NCBI GenBank assembly: GCA_945643635.1
Contig: CALZFC010000030.1
Span: 1,603,001 to 1,667,000, forward strand
Direction of reading: 5' to 3'
Source: Allodiplogaster sudhausi
Taxonomy: Eukaryota > Nematoda > Chromadorea > Rhabditida > Diplogasteridae
DNA length: 64,000 bases
Shown here: positions 35,201 through 46,539 of the stretch, in pieces
How the letters are laid out: every line of letters starts with the position of its first letter
How positions within the stretch are numbered: position 1 is the first letter of the stretch
The notes under the pieces: model-generated
What the model was told of the DNA's origin: nothing
The model's database searches: none
The model's input: the letters and a program-made list of their open reading frames with translations, nothing else
Made by a program: the position numbers and the translations under genes

Positions 35201-37020
35201 TCAGATGAAATTATTTTTACTTAAAGACGCAGTAGTCATTAGAAACGTCGCTGGTTGGTTGACGAGTTCTGGTTCTCTACGCTTGAAGTCGGCAGGCGCC
35301 GAGAGGAAAACATTCGTCCTCTGCCGCACAGCCACCAAGGCAGAAGCGACCGCCGCATCGAGTGCGAAAAGGCCAAAAGACACCGGAAATATTGATAACG
35401 GTAGATTCTCGTTGGCATTTCGTTGTACTAATAAGACAACGAAATGCCAATGAGAATATACCGTTATCAATATTTCTCTCTCTGACTTCTCGATGGTTTG
35501 CCACCACCCACTAATCGGTCTTCCGCACGAAATTGTCGCTCAAACCGTGAAGTATTGGTCTGAATACACCATAATTATTGTACCAGAATGGCGCCGCGCA
35601 TGAAATTGCCTGAAGAGTGGGCGTGCAGTTGAGGAGAATCAGATTATCAGTGTAGCTGCCGACATTCTACAAGAGGTTATTATTTTTAAAATTAAACTTT
35701 AATTGAATTAATATCAATATATAGAGAAGAATGATTATATTTCTGTGAAATAAACAATATTTCGCTTGTAAGGCAATATGTATGTACTTGTCATACCATC
35801 GCAACGAAGAAGACTACATGAGTCGCGAAGCTGACCACAGATGTTATGGCCACGCCGTTTTCGGTTTTTGTGCGCGAATCCGTCTTGGGATGGCCGATTG
35901 CGCCATGCTTACATGCGAGAAAGAGAACGAGAGCAGAATTAGCGCCAAATGTCAGAGCGCAGAGGACGAGCAGATAGCCTTTATTTAGCAGAGTGGCAAA
36001 CTGGAATATAATTAGACTTTTTATTGATATGCTACTTCTCATTGTTTATCATAGCATTACTGAAATTCTGATGTAGCATACAAACGTTATCATTGTCAAT
36101 TTCTGGCAGAACTGCTTGTTGTCCGTCCGGCTGAATGATCGTAAAGTAACGAAAGCTATTGAAGGCGCATGGCAACGACGTCAGGATTGGAAGCAGTAAG
36201 ACGAGTGCAATGGAGATGCGGAAGACCCACTTCTCGTTCTCAACGGATACAAAATTTTTTTAATTAGCGACTTTTTCCCTGACATAAGGGCGAGAGGGCT
36301 TGTGAATTAAATTCGAATAGGATACGGTTCCAAGTATCTGTATGTATCAAACATAAGAGCCTTTTGATAAATTACTTTACATAACTAGCACCTCTGTGCA
36401 TTTTAACATATATTAAACATGTATTTAGTGCGTCTGAAGACTCTGGATACAAATAAAACACTAACTAACTCGTGACTTTAGTGGAAAAGCAATGGAAACA
36501 AGTCGATTTAGAGAAAGCGCAAAGCTCGCTTGAAGTTGCGCGCCTTGCGAATAAAGTAGAAAGATGAAACCCACCTTCGACAGGTTTGATCTCTCCAATC
36601 AATCGTACCTCAATCGGCACAGAACTCGTTTTCGTTTCATCAAAGTAGTCTCGTAAGAACTTTTCTTATCAATTTCATAAAGTTATTGCAATCGATAAGA
36701 AGAAAAAAATCAACCACTACCAAGCAAAAAATGAAGGCCATGTTGTGAACTGGAAAACGAAAAGTGAAGCACTGTACACGGCCATGTCCTGCAAAAACAA
36801 GAGCTATAGAAACTGAGATATCATCGTATTATGGGTTTTTTTAAAACTACAAACTAACAATTATTCCAGCGATAACGATAATTTGAAATATATACAGAGC
36901 CGAGTAGTACTTGTTGTTCAGAATGCGAATGTAGACAAGGAAAGCGAGAGGAAAAGTGATTACTCCGATGAAAAGCATAAGTAGCGAGACAATCCAATCA
37001 TGCAGTTCGAGCTCTTCCAT
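35201..37020 (-). pseudogene. Serpentine chemoreceptor, copy 1 (nonsense codon)
   Basis: Seven exon blocks in the order of copy 4. Block a (ATG at 37020) reads MEELELHDWIVSLLMLFIG, with ITFPLAFLVYIRIL; later blocks give WPSFFAW, ASFALSLNRLVSIAFPL, a TM4/5 block, a TM6 block (CALTFGANSALVLFLAC) and the C-terminal DAAVASALVAV. In block c the conserved Y-E-W-L-E-R is Y-D-stop-L-E-R (TGG to TGA, near 36600). The acceptor before the last block is also changed (TTTCCG). A pseudogene unless the sequence is in error. Confidence 0.6.
35386..35476. repeat. Near-perfect hairpin, 41-bp arms, 9-base loop
   Basis: The left arm (35386-35426, from GAAATATTGATAACGG to GGCATTTCGTTGT) is mirrored by 35436-35476 around the loop ACTAATAAG. 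The inner part matches the array P-block sequence TTCTCGTTGGCATTTCG, so it looks like an inverted duplication at a breakpoint in the last intron and exon of receptor copy 1. Confidence 0.85.
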
Positions 37021-37802
37021 CTGAAGAATGTGACGTCAGCAAGTAATTATTAAATTGTTAAAGATTAGTCTTGAGGAAAAATCCAAGATTCGTTTTTGAT
37101 ACATCAGAAAATTCTCGAGAAACTCACACTTGTCATTGCTTGTCGATGAAGGGATCTCCTCAATATCTGAGAGCAAAGGAGAGAAACTTAGCAAAGAGGC
37201 AGGACTTGGCTAAATTATCGTTTATTCACTATTTTTTCCATAGCTTGCAACATCTTTTATAAACAAGAACATCAAAAGTACCTGGACATTTCCAGCCTAA
37301 TGAATGTTCGACCGGATGTTTCCAAACGGCATGCCACATGATAGGAATTACGAAATACACAATCAAAGATGCGGACACTTGTCATCGCTTGTCGATGTAG
37401 AACTCTAATCTATAACTGAGAGCAGAAAAGAGAAATACAACGAAAAGGCAAGTCTTGACTGAATTATCGTTTATTCATTGTTTTTTATTAGCATACATAC
37501 ATGACTTTTGCACACATGAACATCAAGACTACTTGGAGTCTAAGGAAAGTTTAAAAGGATGTCAATAACCGCTATGTTAGTAATGACAAAGTGCGCAAAC
37601 ACATTGATAACACAATAGACGCAAATGTATGTAGTCAGAGAGAAGAAAACTAAAATCTAAATCGAGGCTAGAAAGTAGCCTGAAAGGAAATCGACCCTTA
37701 TTTGTGATGTTTAGACGAACCATGATCTATGTTGGTTAAAATCCAACAATTATTGACTTAGTTTAAAAGAAAAAAATAATGTGCAGTAGAGAAATTTTGC
37801 TG

Positions 37803-39796
37803 TCAGCAAGATATTCTTTCTAGACATTTGGCGTTGGTGTCCGCCGTACGGCCAGGTCTCTTTCTCTTCCCCAAAGCCACCAAGGTAGAAGCGACCGCCG
37901 CATCGAATGCGAAAAGGCGAGGAAACACCTGAAATATATATTGATTATGGTAGGAAGAAAGATCGTGGGAAGTACGATTGGATTGGGCAGTAAATCCTTA
38001 AAATGGAATTTTCGTGTAGTCAAAAACTCCGCCGTAATCTACTTGAATTTTCTTCATATGCTCTCTCGCACTCGTCTTAGGTAGATGGAGTTGAAAGGAA
38101 CGGTTAGCTCATCCCTTCGAGGTTTAGGTGAGATAAGTATTGAATGTGGTGCTTAAACTAAGACAGTTCCGAAGTATGAACGACGAAAAATGTTAAACGA
38201 GTGAAAATGTTGCAACTCCTGACCCCGGAGAACGCATGGTCTAATTGCATTAGCCTTGATGCTCATTAGACTCCACTAAATTCCAAACACTAGAGCTTAA
38301 ATTATTTCGCCGCTAAAAATCAGAATGTATAATTAGGATGCATCTATCGTGTGATGATCAGCAGCTTTAAATGCAGATGAATCTGATGCAGCTTACCAGA
38401 AGGGCGCGGCGCATGATATGGCCAAAAGTGCTGTTGCAATGGACCCGACTGCCAGACTGCTTGTATAGACTCTCACATTCTAAAAGGTAATTATTAATCT
38501 CTCTATGTCTCTCTCTCTCTCTCTCGACGATCTATTTTATTTATTTACTTATTCATTTCTCTGTATTAAATAATGATTACCAATACAAGTTTACAATTAA
38601 GCTATAATGACTAAAATTATACAGCAATTCTAACCACGGCGACAAAGTAGATCAAGTAGGCCGCGAAGCCGACCATAGATGTGATGGCGATTGCATTTTC
38701 GGCTTTCGCGTTAGAATTAACATTGTTAATTTTCGGTCTAGGTCGACATGCAAGAAGCACAGCAAGAATGGCGTTCGCGACAAATGTAAGAAAGCAGACG
38801 ATGAAAAAGTACGCACGTTGTATCAGAATGGCTATCTGAAAATGAACAAAGTATTTTTAATTTTAATAAGCACAAATTCAGAAAAATTTCAGTCACGAGC
38901 TTACAGCGTTCTTGCCATAATCAGGAAAGACGGCCATGCGGCCGCCGGAATGGATGACGGTGAGTGAAAATCATATAAGACGCTAGCCAAGCTCAGCGGA
39001 AGAGGAAGCAGGGCGGCAAGCGCTATTGAGACTTGAAATAGGTGCTTCTCGTGCTGCAATGAAACCTAAAATCATGTCTTTGAATTGAATTCGCGCCTTT
39101 TCACCTGAGATGGTGTGCAGTTTGGTTGGGCAAAATTACAAGATTCAGGGAAAATAATCTTTAAAGAAAGATCACTGTTCAGCCGCAATATGTATGTATA
39201 TATTAAAGGAAGTGCCAGATAGTAGAAAAACACAAAAGAGTCCTTACTCGATGGTTAACGGGAAATGCAATGACGGCCAGGCGATTTAGGGCCAGAGCCA
39301 GGCTCGCCTGGAGCTGCACGCCTTGAGTGTAAAGAAGGATGAAGCAGCCTGTCTTGGAAAGGTTGGCACGCTCCAGCCACTCGAACCTCAATGAGACACT
39401 ATGTATGCATGTCTAAAGAAATCGGATATTTTTAAGCATAACCATGTAAATAATATGTATATTCATGTTTATACTTTTTTTGTTATTCTGTGAGAAAACT
39501 TCTTAAAGCAGTACCAGCTATAGAAGGATGGCCACGCGATAAACGAGATAAAAAGGAGTGAAGCCGTGTAGTTAGCAAAGTCCTAAAAATCAAGTGAGTG
39601 AATTAATGGCATTGTTAAAAGTAGCAAGCCCAACAATTATTCCGGCGATTACGATGATTCGAAAAGTGTAGAGAGCCGAATAGCACTTGCTGAACAGAAT
39701 TCGAGAATAGACGAAGAAGGCAAGCGGAAAAGTGAGCGCTCCAATGGCAAGCATGAGAAACACAGCTAGTCAATTAAGAAGCTCGAGCTTGTCCAT
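37803..39796 (-). pseudogene. Serpentine chemoreceptor, copy 2 (nonsense and frameshift)
   Basis: All seven blocks are recognisable. Block a (ATG at 39796) reads MDKLELLN, then TGA where copies 3 and 4 have TGG, then LAVFLMLAIGALTFPLAFF. Block c gives FEWLERANLSKTGCF and ASLALALNRLAVIAFPV. In block d the frame shifts after LASVLYDF relative to copies 3 and 4 (about 4 bases lost). The TM6 block and the C-terminal block (FDAAVASTLVALGKRK) are open. Confidence 0.6.
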
Positions 39797-40057
39797 CTGA
39801 AGTGAATTCTAACCATAGGTAAACTCAAAAATACTTCGAAAATTTAACCGAACATGAAATATAGAGGTGCGTAAGCATATAAATAAGGAAGGTAAAGTCG
39901 AACAAGCGTTCGGAAAACACGCAAAGTCTACACGTTGCTAATTGATTAAAAAGAGGTTTATAGAGATGAATGATGAAGTATATGGCGAGTTCGTTTCTGC
40001 GCTCATAATCAGAGTCTTTTTTTAGCAAAATTGTCTACTGTGTGACTAATTTGCAAG

Positions 40058-40306
40058 ATGAGTCAGCGAAAACTTCAATGTAATTACAAAGTTGACAAGC
40101 GACCGATGAAGGAAATTAGGTCCTATTATTGCGAGCAGCATCATAAGCTAGATCTAGCGCAGTTAGATAACGAACTTAAGATTGCTTCACACTTTTCATT
40201 GCTTAACGTCAACTACAAATCCAAGAAAAATTTAAGACGAAGAAAGCATGAAAATCTAGAAAATAACGACACCCCTTCTGTTTTTAAAAATTGTATTTTC
40301 AATTAA
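40058..40306 (+). CDS. Unassigned basic 82-codon frame beside a long inverted repeat
   Basis: The frame begins MSQRKLQCNYKVDKRPMKE and is Lys/Arg/Asn-rich. Its first part (ACCGATGAAGGAAATTAGG) resembles sequence upstream of receptor copies 3 and 4, and its second part lies in the inverted repeat at 40198-40578. It is therefore probably a chance frame across repeat sequence. Confidence 0.15.
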   Translation: MSQRKLQCNYKVDKRPMKEIRSYYCEQHHKLDLAQLDNELKIASHFSLLNVNYKSKKNLRRRKHENLENNDTPSVFKNCIFN

Positions 40307-40578
40307 ATTATCTAAATAAAAATCATAATTTCGCGGAATTTGCCAGCTCTTCAACCCTTGTCAATTTTCCCTCTTCTTATGCTCTAAATATTCACAGTAA
40401 ACAAAATACTTGACAAGGGTTGAAGAGCTGGCAAATTCTGCGAAATTATGATTTTTATTTAGATAATTTAGTTGAAAATACAATTTTTAAAAACAGAAGG
40501 GGTGTCGTTATTTTCTAGATTTTCATGATTTCTTCGTCTTAAATTTTTCTTGGATTTGTAGTTGACTTTAAGCAGTGG
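40198..40578. repeat. Long inverted repeat, about 168-bp arms, 45-base loop
   Basis: Left arm 40198-40364 (TTGCTTAACGTCAACTACAA to AACCCTTGTCAA) and right arm 40410-40578 are almost perfect reverse complements. The transcript would form a long hairpin. It sits between receptor copies 2 and 3. Confidence 0.9.
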
Positions 40579-41080
40579 AATCACAGAAAGTCTGTCTGAT
40601 ATTGCACGTGACTTACAGTCTCGCCAAACGTTTCAGGTGCATAAATTAATACGATTAATTTAAATAATTACATTAGATTTTTTGAAGCCTTCCAAATTCA
40701 AACTAGACAAATTTGATACTGTTAAATAAGTTTGTAACATTAGTTTCTCAAAATATGTTGACACTGACGAGAAAATTCAGGTCCTTGTCAGAAAGACGGA
40801 AATTATATCCTATTATGACATTTTACCAATAGCAGCATCAAACTATGTACGTTAAAGAACTTAAAAACACTGGAAAAACAAAATACGCAATTAAAATAAA
40901 GTAAGCACTACAGTGAAAGCACAAGTCAAGTAAACGTTTTTATCACGAGCACTTTATAAAACAATAGATGCAAATATATGTATGTATGTGAAGAAAAAAA
41001 GGAAATGTTATTCGAGACAAAAAAGTAGACTGAAAATATGTTCTTCGTATGAACAATTAGATATTCAATATGTTCAAAAT

Positions 41081-43140
41081 TTATAATGGAAAAACAAATA
41101 AAAAGAACAAAAGCAATGAGTTTCCACGCTTGATTAGAACGAGATATTCACAAATTATTTGGAGACATTTGGCGTTGATGTCCGCCGAACGGCCACGTCC
41201 CTTTCTCTTCCACAAAGCCACCAGGGCAGAAGCGACCGCCGCATCGAGTGCGAAAAACCTAGGAAACACCTGAAATATCGATTGATAATATCCTGGGATG
41301 AGCGATTGGATTGAGCTCCGCTTTTTGTATGCAGGTGGATCTGATAAATCTGATCAAGCGAACCAAAAGGGCGCAGCGCATGAAACGGCCGAAAGAACTG
41401 TCGCCACGGACCAGACTGCTAAGCTGCCAGTATAGGCACTCACGAGCTAAAAGCATTTTTTCTCTCCGCTCTATCTAACAATAAATTTATTAATCGGTAC
41501 TAAAAATGTTACTAATGGTGACGGCGGACACTAAGGTTCTGATCAGTAGAATACTTTTAAAAAATATATAAATTCCAACCAAAGTGACAATGTAGGCAGC
41601 GAAGGTTGCGAAGTCGACTACAGAAGTGATGGCAATGGCATTTTCGGCTTTCGCACGTGAATTGACAATGCTCACCTTCGGTCTAGGGCGACATAACAGA
41701 TATACAACAAGAATGGAATTCGCGACAAATGCCAGAAAGCAGATGACGGAAAAGTAGACTCGTTGTATCAGAATGGCTATCTAAACATGAATAAATTACG
41801 GTTATTATCATTAATTTTTTTAAATAAATTTTTAAAAATAAGTTTAACTCACGAGATCGTCTGAAAGATAATTCGAACTTACACCGTTCTCACCGAAATC
41901 TGGCATTTGTCAGAGGGGAAATCCGAACTTACACCGTGGTTGCCGAAATCAGGAAAGATGGCTGGACGGCCTTCAGAATCGATGACAGTGACAAAGTGAA
42001 ATTCATGATAGGCGGTCGCTAAGCTCATCGGAAGAGGAAGCATGGCAATAAGCGCGATTGAGACTTGAAAGAGGCGCTTCTCGAGCTGAAAAGGAACTTT
42101 CTTTTCTTGTTTTTTTTTGCATTTGCGCCTTTTCGCTTGAGAGAGTAATTTGGAGAGATTACAATATTTTGGGGCGGAAAGATTTCATTTGAACTTCAAG
42201 ATAACTACAAGCAAGAGCTCGATAAAAGAGTCCTAACTTTATGATTAAAGGGAAACACAATGGCGACCAGGCGATTCAGGGCAGAGCCAAGCTCGCCTGG
42301 TGCTGCGCCCCTCGTGCGTAGAGAAGTATGAAACAGCCTGTCTTGGAAACATTGGCCCGCTCTGACCACTCGTACCTCAATGAGACCCGATTTTTTATAT
42401 TACTTGGATATTGAAGTGCAAGCATTAGAAACATATTCTATCTTGAATTCGCTCCTTTTACTGACACAAGGGCGAGAACATATGAATTAGGAAGACACAA
42501 CTAAAATATGCAGGAAAATTCAAATAGATTTAGATTTTCGTGCTATTTTAAATCTAATATATACTCATAATTGTACAATACATACTATGTAAGAATTAAT
42601 TTTAAAGCAGTACCAGATATAGAAGGACGGCCACGCGATAAGAGAGATAAAAAGTAGTGTGACTATATAGTTAACAAAGTCCTGCAAAAAAATTACCGGA
42701 CGACACTAACGTAACCGAGTTTTGAATGCGCTCCCGCAAACATTTGGCTCTTTTTCTGCTTATTGTGAAATATATGGCAGAGTGCATAGCATGCCCAGAA
42801 AAGAAAAATTTTCTGAATCATATTTTTCGTTCTTGGAGCTTTGAAACAATTCGAAAAAATGGTTCAAACTGTAGAAAAATGTGAATTTATCTCCGTTCAT
42901 AAATCTTCAATTGAACAATCCTTTTAAGTGAGTGATATATGTAGTTCAACGGCATCGTTAATAGTAAGCAGTCTAACAATTATTCCGGTGGTTACGATGA
43001 TACGGAAAGTGTAGAGAGCCGAGAAGTACTTGCTGAGCAGAATTCGGACATAGACGAATAAAGCAAGCGGAAAAGTAAGCGCTCCAATGACAAGAATCAG
43101 CAAGACGGCGAGCCAATTAAGCACATCGAGCTCTTCCATC
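41081..43140 (-). pseudogene. Serpentine chemoreceptor, copy 3 (one-base frameshift)
   Basis: Close relative of copy 4. Block a (ATG at 43140) reads MEELDVLNWLAVLLILVIG, with TFPLALFVYVRILLSKYF. Blocks b, d, e, f and g are open. Block c reads ASLALP then stop because one G of GCTCTGGCCCTGAATCG is missing (near 42285), destroying the conserved LALNR motif. Part of block d and its donor is duplicated near 41860-41935. One base separates this copy from an intact gene, so a sequencing error should be excluded. Confidence 0.6.
42665..42930. mobile_element. TTAA-type MITE in receptor copy 3, intron 1
   Basis: Homologous to the MITE at 29534-29820: shared ATTTTGAACGCGC/GTTTTGAATGCGC, ATGGTTCAAACTGTAG and an end CAATTGAACAATCCTTTTAA. 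It lies between blocks a and b. Confidence 0.6.
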
Positions 43141-43789
43141 TGAAGACAATTTTGAGTAAACATCATAATACTTATAACACTTACATCACTAAGTGTATGC
43201 CTATTTAAAATACTCCAACAAGCCTTTGACAAGCGCGCAAGGTCAACACTTTGCTTATTGATGAAAAGGGTTATAGAGACGAGGGAAAGAATGTGCCAAT
43301 TTCTGCGCCGATAATTCATGCCTTACCTTTTTTGTTTTGTGTCTAACAAATGTCTATGCTGTGTGAACTAATTTGCTACACTAGTAAGTCAATATTTTGT
43401 GTGCATATATCTACCTAGATATCTACACAGCTGCCGACGATTGAAATTAGATATAATTATGCGTCTTTTACTGCGATTACCATAAATTTCACTGTAAGAC
43501 AAAATACAAAATTTAAATGGCGGAAGATAAACTTACAATAAGCACTACAGTGAAGGTACAAGTCAAGTAAACGCTGTTATCCGAGAAGAAAAAAAGAAAA
43601 TTTTATTCGAGACTAAAAAGTAGACTGAAATATGATCTTCAGATGAACAATTAGATATTCAATATGTTCAAAATTCATAATGGAGAGACAAATAATAAAA
43701 AAAGCAAAAGTAATGAGCTGCTACTTGCTTACAATTAGAACGAGATATTCACAAATTATTTGGAGACATTTGGCGTTGGTGTCCGCCGC

Positions 43790-45555
43790 CTAACGGCCAC
43801 GCCCCTTTCTTTTCCCCAAAGCCACCAAGGCAGAAGCGACCGCCGCATCGAGTGTGAAAAACCCAGGAAACACCTGAAATATCGATCGATTATACCAGGG
43901 GACGAGCGATTGGATTGAGCAACTAATTTAGCGTCACTTTTTCATGTGTAGTTGAATCTGATAAAGCTGATGAAGCGAACCAAAAGGGCGCAGCGCATGA
44001 AACGGCCGAAAGAGCTGTTGCCACGGACCAGACTGCCAAGTTGCCAGTATAAAAACTCACAAGCTAAAAGGAATATTTCTTTAATCTCTCCCGACAAGAA
44101 AATATGCTCTTTTGACAATAAATTTATTAATTAATATAAAAAATAATTATTAATATCGACTATAAACGTTTATGCTATGATGAATAAAAATTTTTTTTAA
44201 ATATATAAACTCCAACCACTGCAACAATGTAGGTAGCGCAGGTGGCGAAGCCGACCACAGATGTGATGGAAATGGCATTTTCGGCTTTCGCGCGTGAATT
44301 GACATTGCTCACCTTCGGTCTAGGTCTACATAACAGATATACAACTAGAATGGAATTTGCGACAAATGTCAACAAGCAGATGGCGGAAAAGTAGACTCGT
44401 TGTAGCAGAACGGCTATCTAAAATGATTAAATAACGGCAAGTATTTTTATTCAAATAAATTTTAAAAATTGATTAATGTCAGGACACGAGATCGTCTGAA
44501 AGATAATTCGAACTTACACTGTTACTGCCGAAATCAGGAAAGATGGTTGGACGGCCATCAGAATGGATGACAGTTACCAAATGAAATTCACCGTAGGCGG
44601 TCGTCAAGCTCAACGGAAGAGGAAGCAGGGCAACAAGTGAAATTGAGACTTGAAAAAGGCGCTTCTCGAGCTGAAAAGGAACTTTCTTTCAAATTTTTTT
44701 TTAAAATTCGCGCCATTTTAGTTCAGAAAGCCTGTAATTTTGAGAGATTACAACACTCAAAGCGAAAGATTAAATTTGAGCTTCAAGATGTCTAATAGGA
44801 AAAGCCCGATGATTGAGAACGTAAAAGAGTCTTTACTTGATTGTTAAAAGGAAACACAATGGCGACCAGGCGATTCAGGGCCAGAGCCAAGCTCGCCTGG
44901 AGCTGCGCCCCTTGGACGTAGACAAGTATGAAACAGCCTGTCTTGGTAACGTTGGCCCGCTCTAACCACTCGTACCTCAATGAGACCCGACTTACCATAT
45001 ACAGGAAAATTCAAACAGAATTAGGGTTTCGTGCTCCTTTAAACTTTATATACAAATAATACAAATTAAAAATGTATTTAAATGCAGTACCAGACATAGA
45101 AGGACGGCCACGCGATAAACGAGAAAAGAAGGAGTGAGGCCGTATAGTTAACGAAGTCCTGCAAAAAAAAGTTTCAAATGCAAATCATGTCAGAAGCTAC
45201 AGTAAAGAAAATTTCGAAACAATTAGGAAAAATGGTTCAAACTATAGATAAAACGAATTGATCTGCGTTCATAAAACCCACATGTGAATTATTCAATGAA
45301 CAGCTCCTTTAAGTGAGTGGTATATAATATATATATATATACAACTATTAGTTAAATGTTAAGTAAGGCATTTTTGAAAGTAGCCAGTCTAACAATTATC
45401 CCGGAGATCACGATGATACGGAAAGTGTAGAGAGTCGAGAAGTACTTGCTGAGCAGAATTCGGACGTAGACGAATAAAGCAAGCGGAAACGTAGGCGCTC
45501 CAATGACAAGCACCAACAAGACGGCGAGCCAATTAAGCACATCGAGTTCTTCCAT
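43790..45555 (-). CDS. Serpentine (7TM) chemoreceptor, copy 4, intact
   Basis: Seven exon blocks are open with usable splice sites, about 305 residues. Block a (45394-45555) starts MEELDVLNWLAVLLVLVIG (TM1) and ends YTFRIIVISGII; block b (about 45090-45160) has TASLLLFSFIAWPSFYVW (TM2); block c (about 44840-44976) has YEWLERANVTKTGCFILVY and ASLALALNRLVAIVFPFNN (TM3). Block d (about 44520-44673) covers TM4 and its loop; block e (about 44213-44418) has ICLLTFVANSILVVYLLC and ITSVVGFATCATYIVAVV (TM5/6); block f gives SVATALSAVSCAAPFW (TM7); block g is a short tail with DAAVASALVALGKRK. The LNR..xxxFP motif and intron-rich layout resemble nematode Srg/Srv-type chemoreceptors. Likely chemosensory in cilia, by family analogy. 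Confidence 0.7.
45175..45315. mobile_element. TTAA-type MITE remnant in receptor copy 4, intron 1
   Basis: Right half of the same MITE family: AATGGTTCAAACTATAG, TGCGTTCATAAAACCC, and the end TTCAATGAACAGCTCCTTTA. The left end is not clear. Confidence 0.55.
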
Positions 45556-45965
45556 CTGAACTGACGATGAGTTTTGAGGAAACGTTAATATTTGCATTAA
45601 ATATATATGTATGTATGTATGTACATGCGTCTTAAAACCTCTAACAAGCCTTCGACTAAAGCGCAAGGTCTACACTTTTTTTGTCGATGAAAAAGATGTT
45701 ATAGAGATAATGGAAAGCATGTGCCACGTTCGGCGCCGATAATTCATACCTTACCATAGTTTTTTTTTCTGTGTAGCAGAAATGTCTACAGTGTGATCTA
45801 TCTAACTAGACTATTGAGTCAATATTTGTATGCATAAATGTAGTTCATATTTGACGAGGTGGCAAGCGACCAATTATGGAAATTAGGTACATATAATTAT
45901 GCCTTTTTACCGCGAGCGGCAACATTTGTAGGGTAATCAGAATACGCTTGATTCAAGATAGTGGA

Positions 45966-46205
45966 ATGACGCAACGAGAACTGAAGAGCAGACGAGCTAC
46001 AGTTCCTACGCGAACTTATGATTCTAATCTTGCTAATTTCATTGTTCATTCGTTAGGCGTAATCGCTGGCTTTTTGCCAAGTTTTCTTTGTCTGGTTTTT
46101 TTTCATTTGTTGTTGACGTATGCCAAATCGTGGCCAGGCCCCATTCGCTTCCAGGCAGTCTTCGTCGACAGGAAACTAGTCAAGTTTGCAATAGTAGCTC
46201 CCTAG
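45966..46205 (+). CDS. Unassigned 79-codon frame with one hydrophobic segment
   Basis: The frame begins MTQRELKSRRATVPTRTYD, has one hydrophobic segment (GFLPSFLCLVFFHLLLTY) and ends FAIVAP. It lies between receptor copies 4 and 5, opposite strand. No family or splice sites recognised; may be chance. Confidence 0.2.
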   Translation: MTQRELKSRRATVPTRTYDSNLANFIVHSLGVIAGFLPSFLCLVFFHLLLTYAKSWPGPIRFQAVFVDRKLVKFAIVAP

Positions 46206-46539
46206 AAAACTTTAGAAGTGCTTTCTTGCGGACAGAAGTAATTTGGCTTTGACATGTATCATTCTTATCATATGAGAACAACTAGCATAAAAATAATACT
46301 ACATATGTACATTCAGCCCACTACTCTTGTTTCCAGAGATTATGTTGTTCATTAACGGGCTTTTGATAACAGTTAAAATAGCTGGCTATATTGCGCAAGA
46401 GTCATGCGATCTTTGGAACATCTGCAGAGTAGTTTGCCGGTTTAAATATTCCGCGCATGACTTGCTTTATCAGATTAAGAGGCGAAATAACTTTAGAATT
46501 ATCACGGGATGCAAAACGGCGTAGTCAGACGAAATTGAA

